Source of the DNA: Rhodoferax sp. | Lineage (GTDB): Bacteria; Pseudomonadota; Gammaproteobacteria; Burkholderiales; Burkholderiaceae_C | Assembly: GCA_024235935.1 (NCBI GenBank) | Contig: JACKLL010000001.1 | Location: 434,001-498,000 of the forward strand | DNA: 64,000 bases | Direction of reading: 5' to 3' | Shown: piece after piece, positions 45,096-54,029 of the stretch | Numbering within the stretch: the first letter of the stretch is position 1 | Layout: each line of letters opens with the position of its first letter | The notes under the pieces: generated by a model | Database searches by the model: none | Told to the model about the DNA's origin: nothing | The model's input: only the letters and a program-made list of their open reading frames with translations | Position numbers and translations under genes: made by a program

Positions 45096-45152
45096 CGTGA
45101 TCTCCTGCTTCCGTCCTGCGGCGCTTGCGGTATCGGTCTACAGCCACCAACA

Positions 45153-45175
45153 CCCGAAGGAAAAATGCCTTCGGG
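45153..45175. other. 8 bp hairpin in the divergent gap before the transglutaminase operon
   Basis: CCCGAAGG - AAAAATG - CCTTCGGG. It lies 81-103 bp before the ATG of the DUF2126 protein and 58 bp before the quinone reductase ATG. There is no T run, so an operator or leader hairpin is as likely as a terminator. Confidence 0.4.
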
Positions 45176-45255
45176 CTGCTAGTATCAAGGCTTGGAAGGG
45201 CGATTTTGCCTGGCCAGTTTCTTGCAAGTACGCATCGACCCAACCAAGGCACCGC

Positions 45256-48200
45256 ATGTCCATTCACGCAGCCCTCCACCACGTTACCCATTACCGCTAC
45301 GACCGCCCTGTCACGCTCGGGCCCCAGGTCATCCGCTTGCGGCCCGCGCCGCATTGCCGCAGCAAGATTCTGTCGTATTCGCTGAAGATCGAGCCGGCAG
45401 GCCACTTCATCAACTGGCAGCAGGACCCGTTCGCGAACTACCAGGCCCGACTGGTGTTCCCCGAGAAGACGCGCGAGTTCAAGGTAACGGTGGACATGGT
45501 GGCCGAAATGGCCGTCTACAACCCGTTCGATTTCTTCCTCGAGCCTTCGGCCGAAAAGTTTCCGTTCGCCTACGACAGCCTGCTCAAGCAGGAACTGGCA
45601 CCTTATCTGGCGACCGAGCCGATGACGCCCCTGGTGCAGCAATGCCTGGACCGCATCGACCGCCGTGAACGTCGCAGCATCGACTTCCTGGTCGACGTCA
45701 ACCAAATGCTGCACAAGGACATCCGCTATCTGATCCGCATGGAACCCGGCGTGCAGACGCCAGAGGAGACGCTGACACTGAAAGCCGGCTCCTGCCGCGA
45801 CTCGGCATGGCTGCTGGTGCAGCTGCTGCGCAACTGTGGCCTGGCGGCGCGCTTCGCGTCCGGCTACCTGATACAGCTCACCCCTGACGTCAAGGCGCTC
45901 GACGGCCCCAGCGGCACCGAGGTCGACTTCACCGACCTGCATGCCTGGTGCGAGGTCTATCTGCCAGGCGCCGGCTGGATCGGGCTTGACGCCACCTCCG
46001 GACTGCTTGCAGGCGAAGGCCATATTCCGCTGGCATGCACGCCGCAGCCGTCGGGCGCCGCGCCGATCGAAGGCGGGGTCGACAAGGCCGAGGTGGAATT
46101 CGCCCACGAAATGAAGGTGACCCGGCTGTACGAGGCGCCCCGCGTCACCAAGCCGTATACCGAAACGCAGTGGGACGCCGTCATGAAGCTGGGCGAGGCG
46201 GTCGACGCCGAGCTCGATGCCGGCGACGTGCGCCTGACCATGGGCGGCGAGCCGACCTTTGTCGCGGTCAACGACCGCGACGCCGCCGAATGGAATACCG
46301 ACGCGCTCGGCCCGACCAAGCGCGGCTTTGCGACAGCGCTGGTGCACAAGCTGCGCGACCGCTATGGCAAGGGCGGCTTCCTGCACTTCGGCCAGGGCAA
46401 GTGGTATCCGGGCGAGCAACTGCCGCGCTGGGCCCTGAACATCTACTGGCGCGCCGACGGGCAACCGGTCTGGAGCCACCCGGAGATTTTCGTCGACGAA
46501 CGCGATCCGACGCACTACACCAGCGCCGAAGCACAGCGCTTCACGCAAGGCCTCGCAACGCGGCTGGGCCTGACCACGCAATACATACAGCCGGGTTACG
46601 AGGACAGCTGGTATTACCTTTGGCGCGAGCGTCGGCTGCCGGTCAACGTCGATCCGTTCAAGTCGCGCCTGGATGACGAAATGGAACGTGCCCGGCTGCG
46701 GCGCGTCTTCACCCAGAAGCTCGATACCGCCGTCGGCTATGTCCTTCCGGTCAAGGTCGCCGAAGGTCCGCGCCTGCAGGGCCCGCGCTGGATCACCGGC
46801 CCCTGGTTCGTGCGCGATGAGCGTCTGTACCTGATGCCGGGCGACTCCCCGATGGGCCTGCGCCTTCCGCTGGACTCCTTGCCGTGGATCAGCGCCGCAG
46901 ATTTCCCGTACCACACGCCGCAGGATCCCTACGACGCGCGGGGCGCGTTGCCGGCCTACGCCGCGATGGCCGGGCGCTATGGTCTGGCCGGTGCCGCCGG
47001 CTCCGCGCCGGCGGCCACCCGTGCATCGACCGGGGCTTCGGTACCCGGAGCCATGCCCTACCTGGCTGGCACCGGTGCGGCGTCGGAAGCCACCCGCATC
47101 CTGCAACAACCTGGCAGCGCTGCCGCCGCCGGCAATGGTCCGGCAACGGCTGCCGGGCAGGCCGAGCCCGCCGACTTCGTGCGCATGCCCGAACGCCAGG
47201 AGTCCGCGCACTGGCTCAGCCGCACGGCCTTGTGTGTCGAAGTGCGCGATCCGCGCCGCGCCAGTGGCCCCAAGGCCGAGGCAGTCGGCCATGCATCGGG
47301 CGTCATGTATGTCTTCATGCCGCCGCTGGAGCGGCTGGAGGATTACCTGGACCTGCTCGCCGCGATCGAGGCCACCGCCGTCGAACAAGGCGTGAAGCTG
47401 GTGCTCGAGGGCTACCCGCCCCCCCGCGATCCGCGTCTCAAGCTGTTGCAGGTCACACCCGACCCCGGCGTCATCGAGGTCAACGTGCACCCGGTCAGCA
47501 ACTGGCGCGAACTCGTAGAAAACACCGAGTTCCTGTACCACGTGGCCTGGGAGTCGCGCCTGTCGGCCGAGAAATTCATGACCGATGGTCGCCATACCGG
47601 CACCGGCGGCGGCAACCATTTCGTGATGGGTGGCGCCACGCCGTCGGACAGCCCCTTCCTGCGCAAGCCGGAACTGCTGGCCAGCCTGCTGCTGTACTGG
47701 CACAACCATCCGAGCCTGAGCTACCTGTTCAGCGGCATGTTCGTCGGTCCCACCAGCCAGGCACCGCGTGTCGATGAAGCGCGCAACGACCAGCTCTACG
47801 AACTGGAGATCGCACTGCAGGAGATCCACCGCAACCGCGAGAAATATGGTGCCAGCATGCCGCCCTGGCTGGTCGACCGGACGCTGCGCAACATCCTGAT
47901 CGACGTCACCGGCAATACGCATCGCAGCGAATTCTCGATCGACAAGATGTATTCGCCCGACTCCTCGACGGGCCGGCTCGGTCTGCTGGAGCTGCGGGCA
48001 TTCGAGATGCCGCCGCATGCCCGCATGAGCATCGCCCAGCAGTTGCTGTTGCGGGCCATGGTGGCGCGGTTCTGGAAACAGCCCTACCGTGGCAATGTGA
48101 CCCGCTGGGGCACGCAGCTGCACGACCGGTTCATGTTGCCGACCTTCATCCAGGCCGACTTCAACGACGTCATCACCGAGATGCAGCTGGCGGGTTATCC

Positions 48201-48804
48201 GTTCGACCCGACCTGGTTCGCACCGCACCTGCAGTTCCGCTTCCCGCTGGTCGGACAGATCCAGGTCAGCGGCATGGAGCTGACACTGCGCAACGCACTC
48301 GAGCCCTGGCATGTCATGGGCGAAGAGAATTCGGCTGGCGGTACCGCCCGTTACGTGGACTCCTCGCTCGAACGCATCGAGGTCCACGTCAGCGGCTTCA
48401 ATGAAAGCCGCTATGCCATCACCTGCAACGGATACCCGCTGCCGATGCAGGCCACCGGTGTCGTCGGCAGCTATGTTGCCGGTGTTCGCTACAAGGCATG
48501 GAACCCGCCGTCCTCGCTGCATCCCTCGATCGGCATCCATTCGCCGCTCACCTTCGATGTGGTCGACACCTGGATGCAACGCTCGGTCGGCGGTTGCCAG
48601 TACCATGTGACGCATCCCGGCGGTCTGAGCTATGAAAGCTTTCCGGTCAATGCCAACGAGGCCGAAAGCCGTCGCCTGTCGCGCTTCGTCCCCATGGGGC
48701 ACACGGCCGGCGACATGCCCAAGGTCCCGGCCAGTATCGACGTGCCGGCCAATCGTGAATTTCCGTTCACGCTGGACCTGCGCCACCGGCCGCACGGGGC
48801 ATGA
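45256..48804 (+). CDS. transglutaminase with DUF2126 domain
   Basis: This 1182-residue protein has an N-terminal transglutaminase domain (residues ~1-300) with Cys in KAGSCRDSAWLLV, His in DLHAWCEVYLP and Asp in IGLDATSG. The long DUF2126 region (~350-1180) has RLTMGGEPTFVAVND and GGGNHFVMGGATPSDSPFLRKPELLA. Such fusions are the first gene of the ATP-grasp/alpha-E/transglutaminase operons in proteobacteria. The start is ATG 45256 with AAGG upstream. It overlaps the next gene by ATGA at 48801-48804. The transglutaminase fold may act as a peptidase or amide-exchange enzyme; the substrate is unknown. An Ala/Gly-rich low-complexity segment lies near residues 570-640. Confidence 0.93.
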   Translation: MSIHAALHHVTHYRYDRPVTLGPQVIRLRPAPHCRSKILSYSLKIEPAGHFINWQQDPFANYQARLVFPEKTREFKVTVDMVAEMAVYNPFDFFLEPSAEKFPFAYDSLLKQELAPYLATEPMTPLVQQCLDRIDRRERRSIDFLVDVNQMLHKDIRYLIRMEPGVQTPEETLTLKAGSCRDSAWLLVQLLRNCGLAARFASGYLIQLTPDVKALDGPSGTEVDFTDLHAWCEVYLPGAGWIGLDATSGLLAGEGHIPLACTPQPSGAAPIEGGVDKAEVEFAHEMKVTRLYEAPRVTKPYTETQWDAVMKLGEAVDAELDAGDVRLTMGGEPTFVAVNDRDAAEWNTDALGPTKRGFATALVHKLRDRYGKGGFLHFGQGKWYPGEQLPRWALNIYWRADGQPVWSHPEIFVDERDPTHYTSAEAQRFTQGLATRLGLTTQYIQPGYEDSWYYLWRERRLPVNVDPFKSRLDDEMERARLRRVFTQKLDTAVGYVLPVKVAEGPRLQGPRWITGPWFVRDERLYLMPGDSPMGLRLPLDSLPWISAADFPYHTPQDPYDARGALPAYAAMAGRYGLAGAAGSAPAATRASTGASVPGAMPYLAGTGAASEATRILQQPGSAAAAGNGPATAAGQAEPADFVRMPERQESAHWLSRTALCVEVRDPRRASGPKAEAVGHASGVMYVFMPPLERLEDYLDLLAAIEATAVEQGVKLVLEGYPPPRDPRLKLLQVTPDPGVIEVNVHPVSNWRELVENTEFLYHVAWESRLSAEKFMTDGRHTGTGGGNHFVMGGATPSDSPFLRKPELLASLLLYWHNHPSLSYLFSGMFVGPTSQAPRVDEARNDQLYELEIALQEIHRNREKYGASMPPWLVDRTLRNILIDVTGNTHRSEFSIDKMYSPDSSTGRLGLLELRAFEMPPHARMSIAQQLLLRAMVARFWKQPYRGNVTRWGTQLHDRFMLPTFIQADFNDVITEMQLAGYPFDPTWFAPHLQFRFPLVGQIQVSGMELTLRNALEPWHVMGEENSAGGTARYVDSSLERIEVHVSGFNESRYAITCNGYPLPMQATGVVGSYVAGVRYKAWNPPSSLHPSIGIHSPLTFDVVDTWMQRSVGGCQYHVTHPGGLSYESFPVNANEAESRRLSRFVPMGHTAGDMPKVPASIDVPANREFPFTLDLRHRPHGA

Positions 48805-51455
48805 GCGGTGACCTGAAAACGCTGGCGCAGGCAGCGGTCCCGCCGCCCCCGGCGGCCGTGGATGCAGCACCGTCGCGGGCGGCTTCAGGCCACTTTGACG
48901 AATTGCGGGCCGTCGCAGGCCCGGCCGACCATGCGCGGCCGACGCCGGACACCAGCCAGGCGCCTGCGCTGGCGCCGCACTGGGCCCGCTTCTTCGATCA
49001 CCTCGGGCCGCAATCGCCCCGCGAGCTCAATGCCAAGGCAAGCCGGCTGGAGCGCCAGCTGCGCGACAACGGCGTCACCTACAACGTGTACGCCGATGCC
49101 GGCGGGCCGCAGCGCCCCTGGTCACTCGATCTGTTCCCTTTCATCGTCACCCCGCAAAGCTGGCAAAAGATCGAAGCCGGCGTGCGCCAGCGGGTACGCC
49201 TGCTCGAGCATGTGCTGGACGACACCTACGGCCCACAGCAGCTGCTCAAGCGCGCCTTGCTGCCGCCGGCGCTGGTGCAAGGCCATCCCGGCTACATGCG
49301 GGCCATGCGCGATGTCGACCCGGTGGGCGCGACGCGGCTGCACATTGCGGCATTCGACCTCGCCCACGGCCCGGATGGCAACTGGTGGATCGTCTCGCAG
49401 CGGACCCAGGCACCGTCGGGCCTGGGCTACCTGCTGGAGAACCGGCTGGCCATCTCGCGCCTGTTTCCGGAAGCCTTCGAGCACATGCGCGCGCAGCGCC
49501 TGGCCGGCGTCTACCGCGCCCTGGTCGACAACCTCAAGGCCGCCAGCCCCGGTGGACGCGATTCGCATATTGCGCTGCTGACGCCGGGCCCGTACAACGA
49601 AACCTATTTCGAGCACGCCTACCTGGCGCGTTACCTGGGACTGACCCTGGTCCAGGGCGGCGACATGGTGGTGCGGGACGAGCGCCTGTACCTCAAGACA
49701 TTGCGGGGTCTGGTTCCGGTGCACGGCTTGCTCAAGCGGCTCGACGACCCGTTCCTCGATCCGCTCGAACTGCGACCCGACTCGACGCTGGGCATTCCCG
49801 GACTGCTGCAGGCCGTGCGTGCCGGCAATGTACTGATGGCCAATGCGCCGGGCTCGGCGTTCCTGGAGTCGCCAGCCCTGCTCGGATTTCTGCCGGCCCT
49901 GTCCCGCCATCTGCTGGGCGAAGAACTGCAGTTGCCCTCACTGGCGACCTGGTGGTGCGGCGAACGCGCGGCCATGGACGCTGCGCTGCCGCGCCTGTCT
50001 GCCTGCGCGATCAAGTCGACCTATCCGCCGGCAGGCGACGCCCGCGGTTTTCAGTCGGTACTGGGCCGCGACCTGTCCCCTCGCGAACTCGACGAGTGGG
50101 CCGGACGCATCGCGCTGCATGGCGACGACCATACCGTGCAATCCTATCTTCCGTTGTCACAGGTGCCGACCTGGCAACCGGGTGCGGGGCCGGACTCCGG
50201 CCAGATCGTTCCCCGTTCCGCCATGTTGCGGGTGTTTGCCGTCAGTGACGGCGAGAAGTCCTGGCAGGTGATCCCCGGCGGCATGGCGCGGGTTGCGCAC
50301 AACCGGGCCGAGATTGCCGCGATGCAGCGCGGTGGCAGCAGTGCCGACGTCTGGGTCATGACCCCGAACGCCATCGACCGCACCACGCTGTTGCCACCGG
50401 CCCTGACGGTCGCCATGGTGGCGCAGCGCCGCCGCCTCGTGACCAGTCGCGGCGCAGAAAACCTGTATTGGCTGGGACGCTACACCGAACGCGCCGAGAA
50501 CACGATTGCGCTGGCCCGGCTGACCATCGAGTGCCTGATCGGCGAAGACCAGACCTGCCCCAGCCTGCTGGCATGGCTGGACCAGATGGCGCGCTTCAAC
50601 ACCCTGGTGCTGCCCGACGTGCCGGCCCTGACGCAGTCGCGTCGGGTGTTCGAACGCTCGCTGGTGGCCGGGCTGGTCGGGGACCAGCTCGCCAGCAGCG
50701 TCGGTTTCAATCTGCGCGCGGTGCGCAGCGCCGGCTCCGCGGTGCGCGAACGTCTCTCGTACGAACACTGGAACCTGATCGAACGCGCCGACAGCGAACT
50801 GGTACAGGCGTTTTCCGCGCTGTCCAGCCCGGCCGATTTCGGCACGCTGGATGCCCTGGACATGCTCAAGCGCCTCGGCCGCCACATGGCGGCCATCACC
50901 GGCGCGCAGACCGACCGCATGACGCGAGACGATGGCTGGCGGCTGCTCAGCATCGGCCGCCATGTCGAACGACTGGGTTTTCTGGCCTCCTCCTTGTCGG
51001 CGGGCCTGGAAACCGGCTCCGTCTGCAACGACGCCGGCTTCGAGGCCATGGTCGCCCTGTTCGACAGCACGATCTCCTTCCATGCGCAGTTCCAGCAGAG
51101 CCGGGAAATGCTGGCTCTGGTCGACCTGCTGGTCCTGAACCGCGACAACCCGCGTTCGCTGGCCTGGGTGGCCCATACCCTGCGGGGCCGGCTGGCCAAA
51201 CTTGCGGGCAGCGAGCCGAACGAACTCAGCCCGATGTCGCTGCAGGTGCCAGACCCCGCGACCTGGGACCTGGCGACCCTGTGTGCCGCCGATCCGCAGA
51301 CCGGTGCACCGGCGCTGGCGACGCCGATTCCGTCGCTGCCGCTGCTGCAGGAGGTACTGGACCAGTGCTGGCAGGCAGCGCACGATGTGTCCGAGCGCAT
51401 CAGCGCCACCTATTTCACCCACTCCGGCTCGGCGGAAAAAAGCGTGGTGGCGTGA
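48801..51455 (+). CDS. circularly permuted ATP-grasp + alpha-E fusion protein
   Basis: This 884-residue protein has a permuted ATP-grasp part (residues ~85-540: SGLGYLLENRLAISRLFPEAF, LLTPGPYNETYFEHAYLARYL, LKRLDDPFLDPLELRP, DLSPRELDEWA, RVFAVSDGEKSWQVIPGGMARV). This is followed by an alpha-E part starting SRGAENLYWLGRYTERAENT (~550-870). Both parts match the separate genes at 39602-41059 and 38596-39555, so this is a natural fusion of the same pair. The N-terminal ~60 residues are Ala/Pro-rich and probably disordered. It overlaps the next transglutaminase gene at TGATG. Its role is predicted peptide ligation with its operon partners. Confidence 0.93.
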   Translation: MSGDLKTLAQAAVPPPPAAVDAAPSRAASGHFDELRAVAGPADHARPTPDTSQAPALAPHWARFFDHLGPQSPRELNAKASRLERQLRDNGVTYNVYADAGGPQRPWSLDLFPFIVTPQSWQKIEAGVRQRVRLLEHVLDDTYGPQQLLKRALLPPALVQGHPGYMRAMRDVDPVGATRLHIAAFDLAHGPDGNWWIVSQRTQAPSGLGYLLENRLAISRLFPEAFEHMRAQRLAGVYRALVDNLKAASPGGRDSHIALLTPGPYNETYFEHAYLARYLGLTLVQGGDMVVRDERLYLKTLRGLVPVHGLLKRLDDPFLDPLELRPDSTLGIPGLLQAVRAGNVLMANAPGSAFLESPALLGFLPALSRHLLGEELQLPSLATWWCGERAAMDAALPRLSACAIKSTYPPAGDARGFQSVLGRDLSPRELDEWAGRIALHGDDHTVQSYLPLSQVPTWQPGAGPDSGQIVPRSAMLRVFAVSDGEKSWQVIPGGMARVAHNRAEIAAMQRGGSSADVWVMTPNAIDRTTLLPPALTVAMVAQRRRLVTSRGAENLYWLGRYTERAENTIALARLTIECLIGEDQTCPSLLAWLDQMARFNTLVLPDVPALTQSRRVFERSLVAGLVGDQLASSVGFNLRAVRSAGSAVRERLSYEHWNLIERADSELVQAFSALSSPADFGTLDALDMLKRLGRHMAAITGAQTDRMTRDDGWRLLSIGRHVERLGFLASSLSAGLETGSVCNDAGFEAMVALFDSTISFHAQFQQSREMLALVDLLVLNRDNPRSLAWVAHTLRGRLAKLAGSEPNELSPMSLQVPDPATWDLATLCAADPQTGAPALATPIPSLPLLQEVLDQCWQAAHDVSERISATYFTHSGSAEKSVVA

Positions 51456-52429
51456 TGCGCCTGTCGATCACGCACGAAACCCGGTATGACTACGCACCGC
51501 CGGTCGACGTGGCGCAGCATATCGCCTGCCTGCAGCCGCTGCAGACAGCGAGCCAGCGCCTGCTGGCGCATGCACTGCAGATCACGCCGACACCGTCGCA
51601 GCGCAAGAGTGCGCCCGACGTGTTCGGCAACCTGCGGACCTTCATTTCGCTGCAGATTCCGCATTCGGAACTGATTCTGGTCGCCCAGAGCACGGTCGAG
51701 ACCCAGATGCAGGTCCTGCCGGACCACGACCAGCCGTGGGAACTGGCACACGCCCATCTGCGCTACCGGGTCGACGGAACCTACGACCCCGATGTCGAGT
51801 TCGTCTTCAGCTCGCCGCATGTGCCGCGCCATACGGAATTTGCCGATTACGCCAGGTCCAGCTTTGCGCCGGATGTCGGCGTTCACGCCGGCGCACTGGA
51901 CCTGATGCACCGCATCCACGCCGACTTCACCTACGACAGTCACAGCACCGATGTACACACGCCGGCGCTGGAGGCGCTGCGCCTGCGCAAGGGGGTGTGC
52001 CAGGACTTCGCGCACATCATGATCGCCTGCCTGCGCTCGCTGGGACTGGCGGCACGCTATGTCAGCGGCTACCTGCTGACCGAACCACCCCCCGGACAGC
52101 CCCGTCTGATCGGCAACGACGCTTCCCATGCATGGGTGTCGGTGCTGCTGCCGACCATGCCCGGCCAGTTGCGCTGGTGCGACTTCGACCCCACCAATGA
52201 CCGCTGGGGCTGGGGCGCTCCGGGCGAGGACTACGTGGTGCTGGCCGTCGGCCGCGACTATGCCGACGTCTCTCCGATCCGCGGCGTCATCCATGGCGGG
52301 GCCAGCCACGAGCTGACAGTGGCCGTCACCGTGATGCCGCTGGATCCGCCCACCGCTACACTTTCAGGCATGGCCCAGAGCCAATCCCAGTCTCAGACGC
52401 AGTCACAGACACAGACGAAATCACCATGA
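51455..52429 (+). CDS. transglutaminase-like protein with Ser/Gln-Thr tail
   Basis: This 324-residue protein has the BTLCP-type N-terminal beta region (RLSITHETRYDYAPP) then a transglutaminase core: Cys in RKGVCQDFAHIM, His in ASHAWVSVL and Asp in CDFDPTNDRWG. It ends with SQSQSQTQSQTQTKSP, a short Ser/Thr-Gln repeat coded by a CAGTCN/CAGACN run. ATG 51455 overlaps the stop of the fusion gene, and its own stop overlaps the RidA-like gene (ATGA at 52426-52429). It belongs to the predicted peptide-modifying operon, and its activity is unknown. Confidence 0.93.
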   Translation: MRLSITHETRYDYAPPVDVAQHIACLQPLQTASQRLLAHALQITPTPSQRKSAPDVFGNLRTFISLQIPHSELILVAQSTVETQMQVLPDHDQPWELAHAHLRYRVDGTYDPDVEFVFSSPHVPRHTEFADYARSSFAPDVGVHAGALDLMHRIHADFTYDSHSTDVHTPALEALRLRKGVCQDFAHIMIACLRSLGLAARYVSGYLLTEPPPGQPRLIGNDASHAWVSVLLPTMPGQLRWCDFDPTNDRWGWGAPGEDYVVLAVGRDYADVSPIRGVIHGGASHELTVAVTVMPLDPPTATLSGMAQSQSQSQTQSQTQTKSP

Positions 52430-52884
52430 ACATCTACGACAAACTCACCGAACTCGACATCACGCTGCCGCCGGTGGCCATCCCGGCCGCGGCCTACCTG
52501 CCCTTCGTGCAGACCGGCAAGCTGATCTTCCTCAGCGGCCATATCGCGCGCAAGGATGGCAAGCCCTGGGTCGGCCAGCTGGGCAAGACCATGACAACCG
52601 ACGAAGGCAAGGCGGCCGCACGCAGCATCGCGATCGAGCTGATGGGCACGCTGCACGTGGCCGTGGGCGGCGACCTGAACAAGGTCAGGCGCATCGTCAA
52701 GCTGATGTCCCTGGTCAATTCCACCGGCGACTTCACCGAACAGCACCTGGTCACCAACGGTGCCAGCGAGCTGATCGGCCAGGTGTTCGGCGACAAGGGC
52801 GCGCATGCCCGCAGCGCCTTCGGCGTGGCCCAGATCCCCATGGGCGCCTGCGTCGAGATCGAAATGGTCGCCGAGATCGAGTGA
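52426..52884 (+). CDS. RidA (YjgF/YER057c) family protein
   Basis: This 152-residue protein shows LIFLSGHIARKDGKPW, LHVAVGGDLNKVRRIVKL and GAHARSAFGVAQIPMGACVEIEM, the RidA signature with the conserved Arg-Ser pair. Length is longer than E. coli RidA (about 128) and typical of the YjgF subgroup with an N-terminal extension. RidA-type proteins deaminate reactive enamines/imines. Its start codon overlaps the transglutaminase stop, so it is probably the last gene of that operon. Confidence 0.93.
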   Translation: MNIYDKLTELDITLPPVAIPAAAYLPFVQTGKLIFLSGHIARKDGKPWVGQLGKTMTTDEGKAAARSIAIELMGTLHVAVGGDLNKVRRIVKLMSLVNSTGDFTEQHLVTNGASELIGQVFGDKGAHARSAFGVAQIPMGACVEIEMVAEIE

Positions 52885-52904
52885 TGGCCCGGCGGCGGGC
52901 CATC
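52883..52904. terminator. hairpin between convergent RidA-like and HD-domain genes
   Basis: GATGGCCC - GGCGGC - GGGCCATC, an 8 bp stem overlapping the RidA-like stop. It lies in the 61 bp convergent gap, so it may act in both directions. There is no T run. Confidence 0.45.
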
Positions 52905-52945
52905 CGCCGCGCAGACGGTCACCTGCGGCGCGCGCCTGGCGGGTG

Positions 52946-53515
52946 TCAGCCGCCTGCGGCCCTGCGCCGCGTATCGGCATCCACCAGTTCACGCAGTTGC
53001 GCGAACAGCGGCTCCGCACGGGTGTACTTGCGTCCGTAGTCCAGGTTGAACAGGTAATCGAAATCGGGCGGATTGGCGCCCTGGTTGTGCTGGATGATGG
53101 TCTCCAGCTTGTCCAGCGCCTTGGCGGCGCGCGCCTCGGGCGTGCGGGCCTGCTCGTATTCGTCCCACAAGCCGACAAAATGCGCCTGCTGCCCGGCTGG
53201 CAGTGGCGCCAGCAACTGCAGCAGGTCACGCCGTTCATTCTCGGCCTTGTCGGGAACCGCATGCTGGTCGACCGCGGGAATATCGCCACTGATGGCCTCG
53301 CCCAGATCGTGGACGATGCAGATCTGCAGCAAGCGCGCCAGGTCCAGGCCTTCGAGCTCGCGCGCGAATACCAGCACCATCAGGCACAGCCGCCAGCTGT
53401 GTTCGGCCGTGCTTTCCGCACGGCCCTGCGATGTGTGGCCGCTGCGCAGCACGTTCTTGAGGCGCTCCGCCTCACGGATGAAGGTCAGCTGCTGTCCGAG
53501 AAGGTCAACGTCCAT
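52946..53515 (-). CDS. HD-domain hydrolase (YfbR/HD_2-like)
   Basis: This 189-residue protein has the HD metal set: His in AESTAEHSWRLCL, the HD pair in CIVHDLGEAISGD and a later Asp in RAAKALDKLETIIQHN. This matches the HD_2/YfbR-like 5'-nucleotidases, which dephosphorylate dNMPs, though the substrate is not fixed by sequence. It lies 30 bp downstream of folK on the same strand. Confidence 0.87.
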   Translation of the reverse strand: MDVDLLGQQLTFIREAERLKNVLRSGHTSQGRAESTAEHSWRLCLMVLVFARELEGLDLARLLQICIVHDLGEAISGDIPAVDQHAVPDKAENERRDLLQLLAPLPAGQQAHFVGLWDEYEQARTPEARAAKALDKLETIIQHNQGANPPDFDYLFNLDYGRKYTRAEPLFAQLRELVDADTRRRAAGG

Positions 53516-53545
53516 GGCTGCAAGTGTCGCATGCAGCAGCCGGCT

Positions 53546-54016
53546 TCAGTCGTCCAGCCGCGTACAAGCCTGGTCGGCCACCGCCTGCAGCTGTGCGGCC
53601 GTAACCCGATCCGGCGCGATCTGCGCCAGGGGTACCAGTACGAATGCACGGGTGTACATCCGCGGATGGGGCAGCTCCAGTTGTGGACTGTGCATGCGCG
53701 CATCGCCGTACAGCAGAATGTCCAGGTCCAGCGTGCGCGGCGCATTGCGGTACGGCCGCTCGCGACCGGCCTGCACTTCGAGCGCCTGCAGCAGACGCAG
53801 CAGATCGGGCGCGGTCCGTGTAGTCTCCACCGCGATGACGGCATTGATGTAATCCGGTCCTGCAGAGTCCACCGGCGCCGTGCGGTACAGCGACGAGCGC
53901 CGGCGCAGCCGGCAGCCCGGGCTGGCGGCGATAGCCATGATCGCATCAAGAAGGGTCGCCTGCGCATCCCCCAGATTGGCCCCCAGGGCCAGGTAGGCCA
54001 GCACCGGTTCCCGCAT
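53546..54016 (-). CDS. folK: 2-amino-4-hydroxy-6-hydroxymethyldihydropteridine pyrophosphokinase
   Basis: This 156-residue protein shows AYLALGANLGDAQATL, SLYRTAPVDSAGPDYINAV, RPYRNAPRTLDLDILLYGD and LPHPRMYTRAFVLVPL, the HPPK signature. It transfers pyrophosphate from ATP in folate synthesis. ATG 54016 is used because the longer frame (296 residues) only adds antisense sequence of pcnB. It lies 13 bp after pcnB, and the same order is known in many beta-proteobacteria. Confidence 0.96.
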   Translation of the reverse strand: MREPVLAYLALGANLGDAQATLLDAIMAIAASPGCRLRRRSSLYRTAPVDSAGPDYINAVIAVETTRTAPDLLRLLQALEVQAGRERPYRNAPRTLDLDILLYGDARMHSPQLELPHPRMYTRAFVLVPLAQIAPDRVTAAQLQAVADQACTRLDD

Positions 54017-54029
54017 GGCGCTGCCGCTG

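Noticed and set aside
44731..48870. A 1379-residue open frame on the minus strand across the DUF2126 transglutaminase gene
   Set aside because: It is fully antisense to a well-supported coding gene with intact catalytic motifs and starts and ends at no ribosome site. Its length is an effect of high GC third positions.
39602..52884. A proteasome-like (Anbu) peptidase or an obvious precursor peptide as part of the ATP-grasp/transglutaminase system
   Set aside because: Both are reported with such operons in some genomes, but none was found among the genes in this window.
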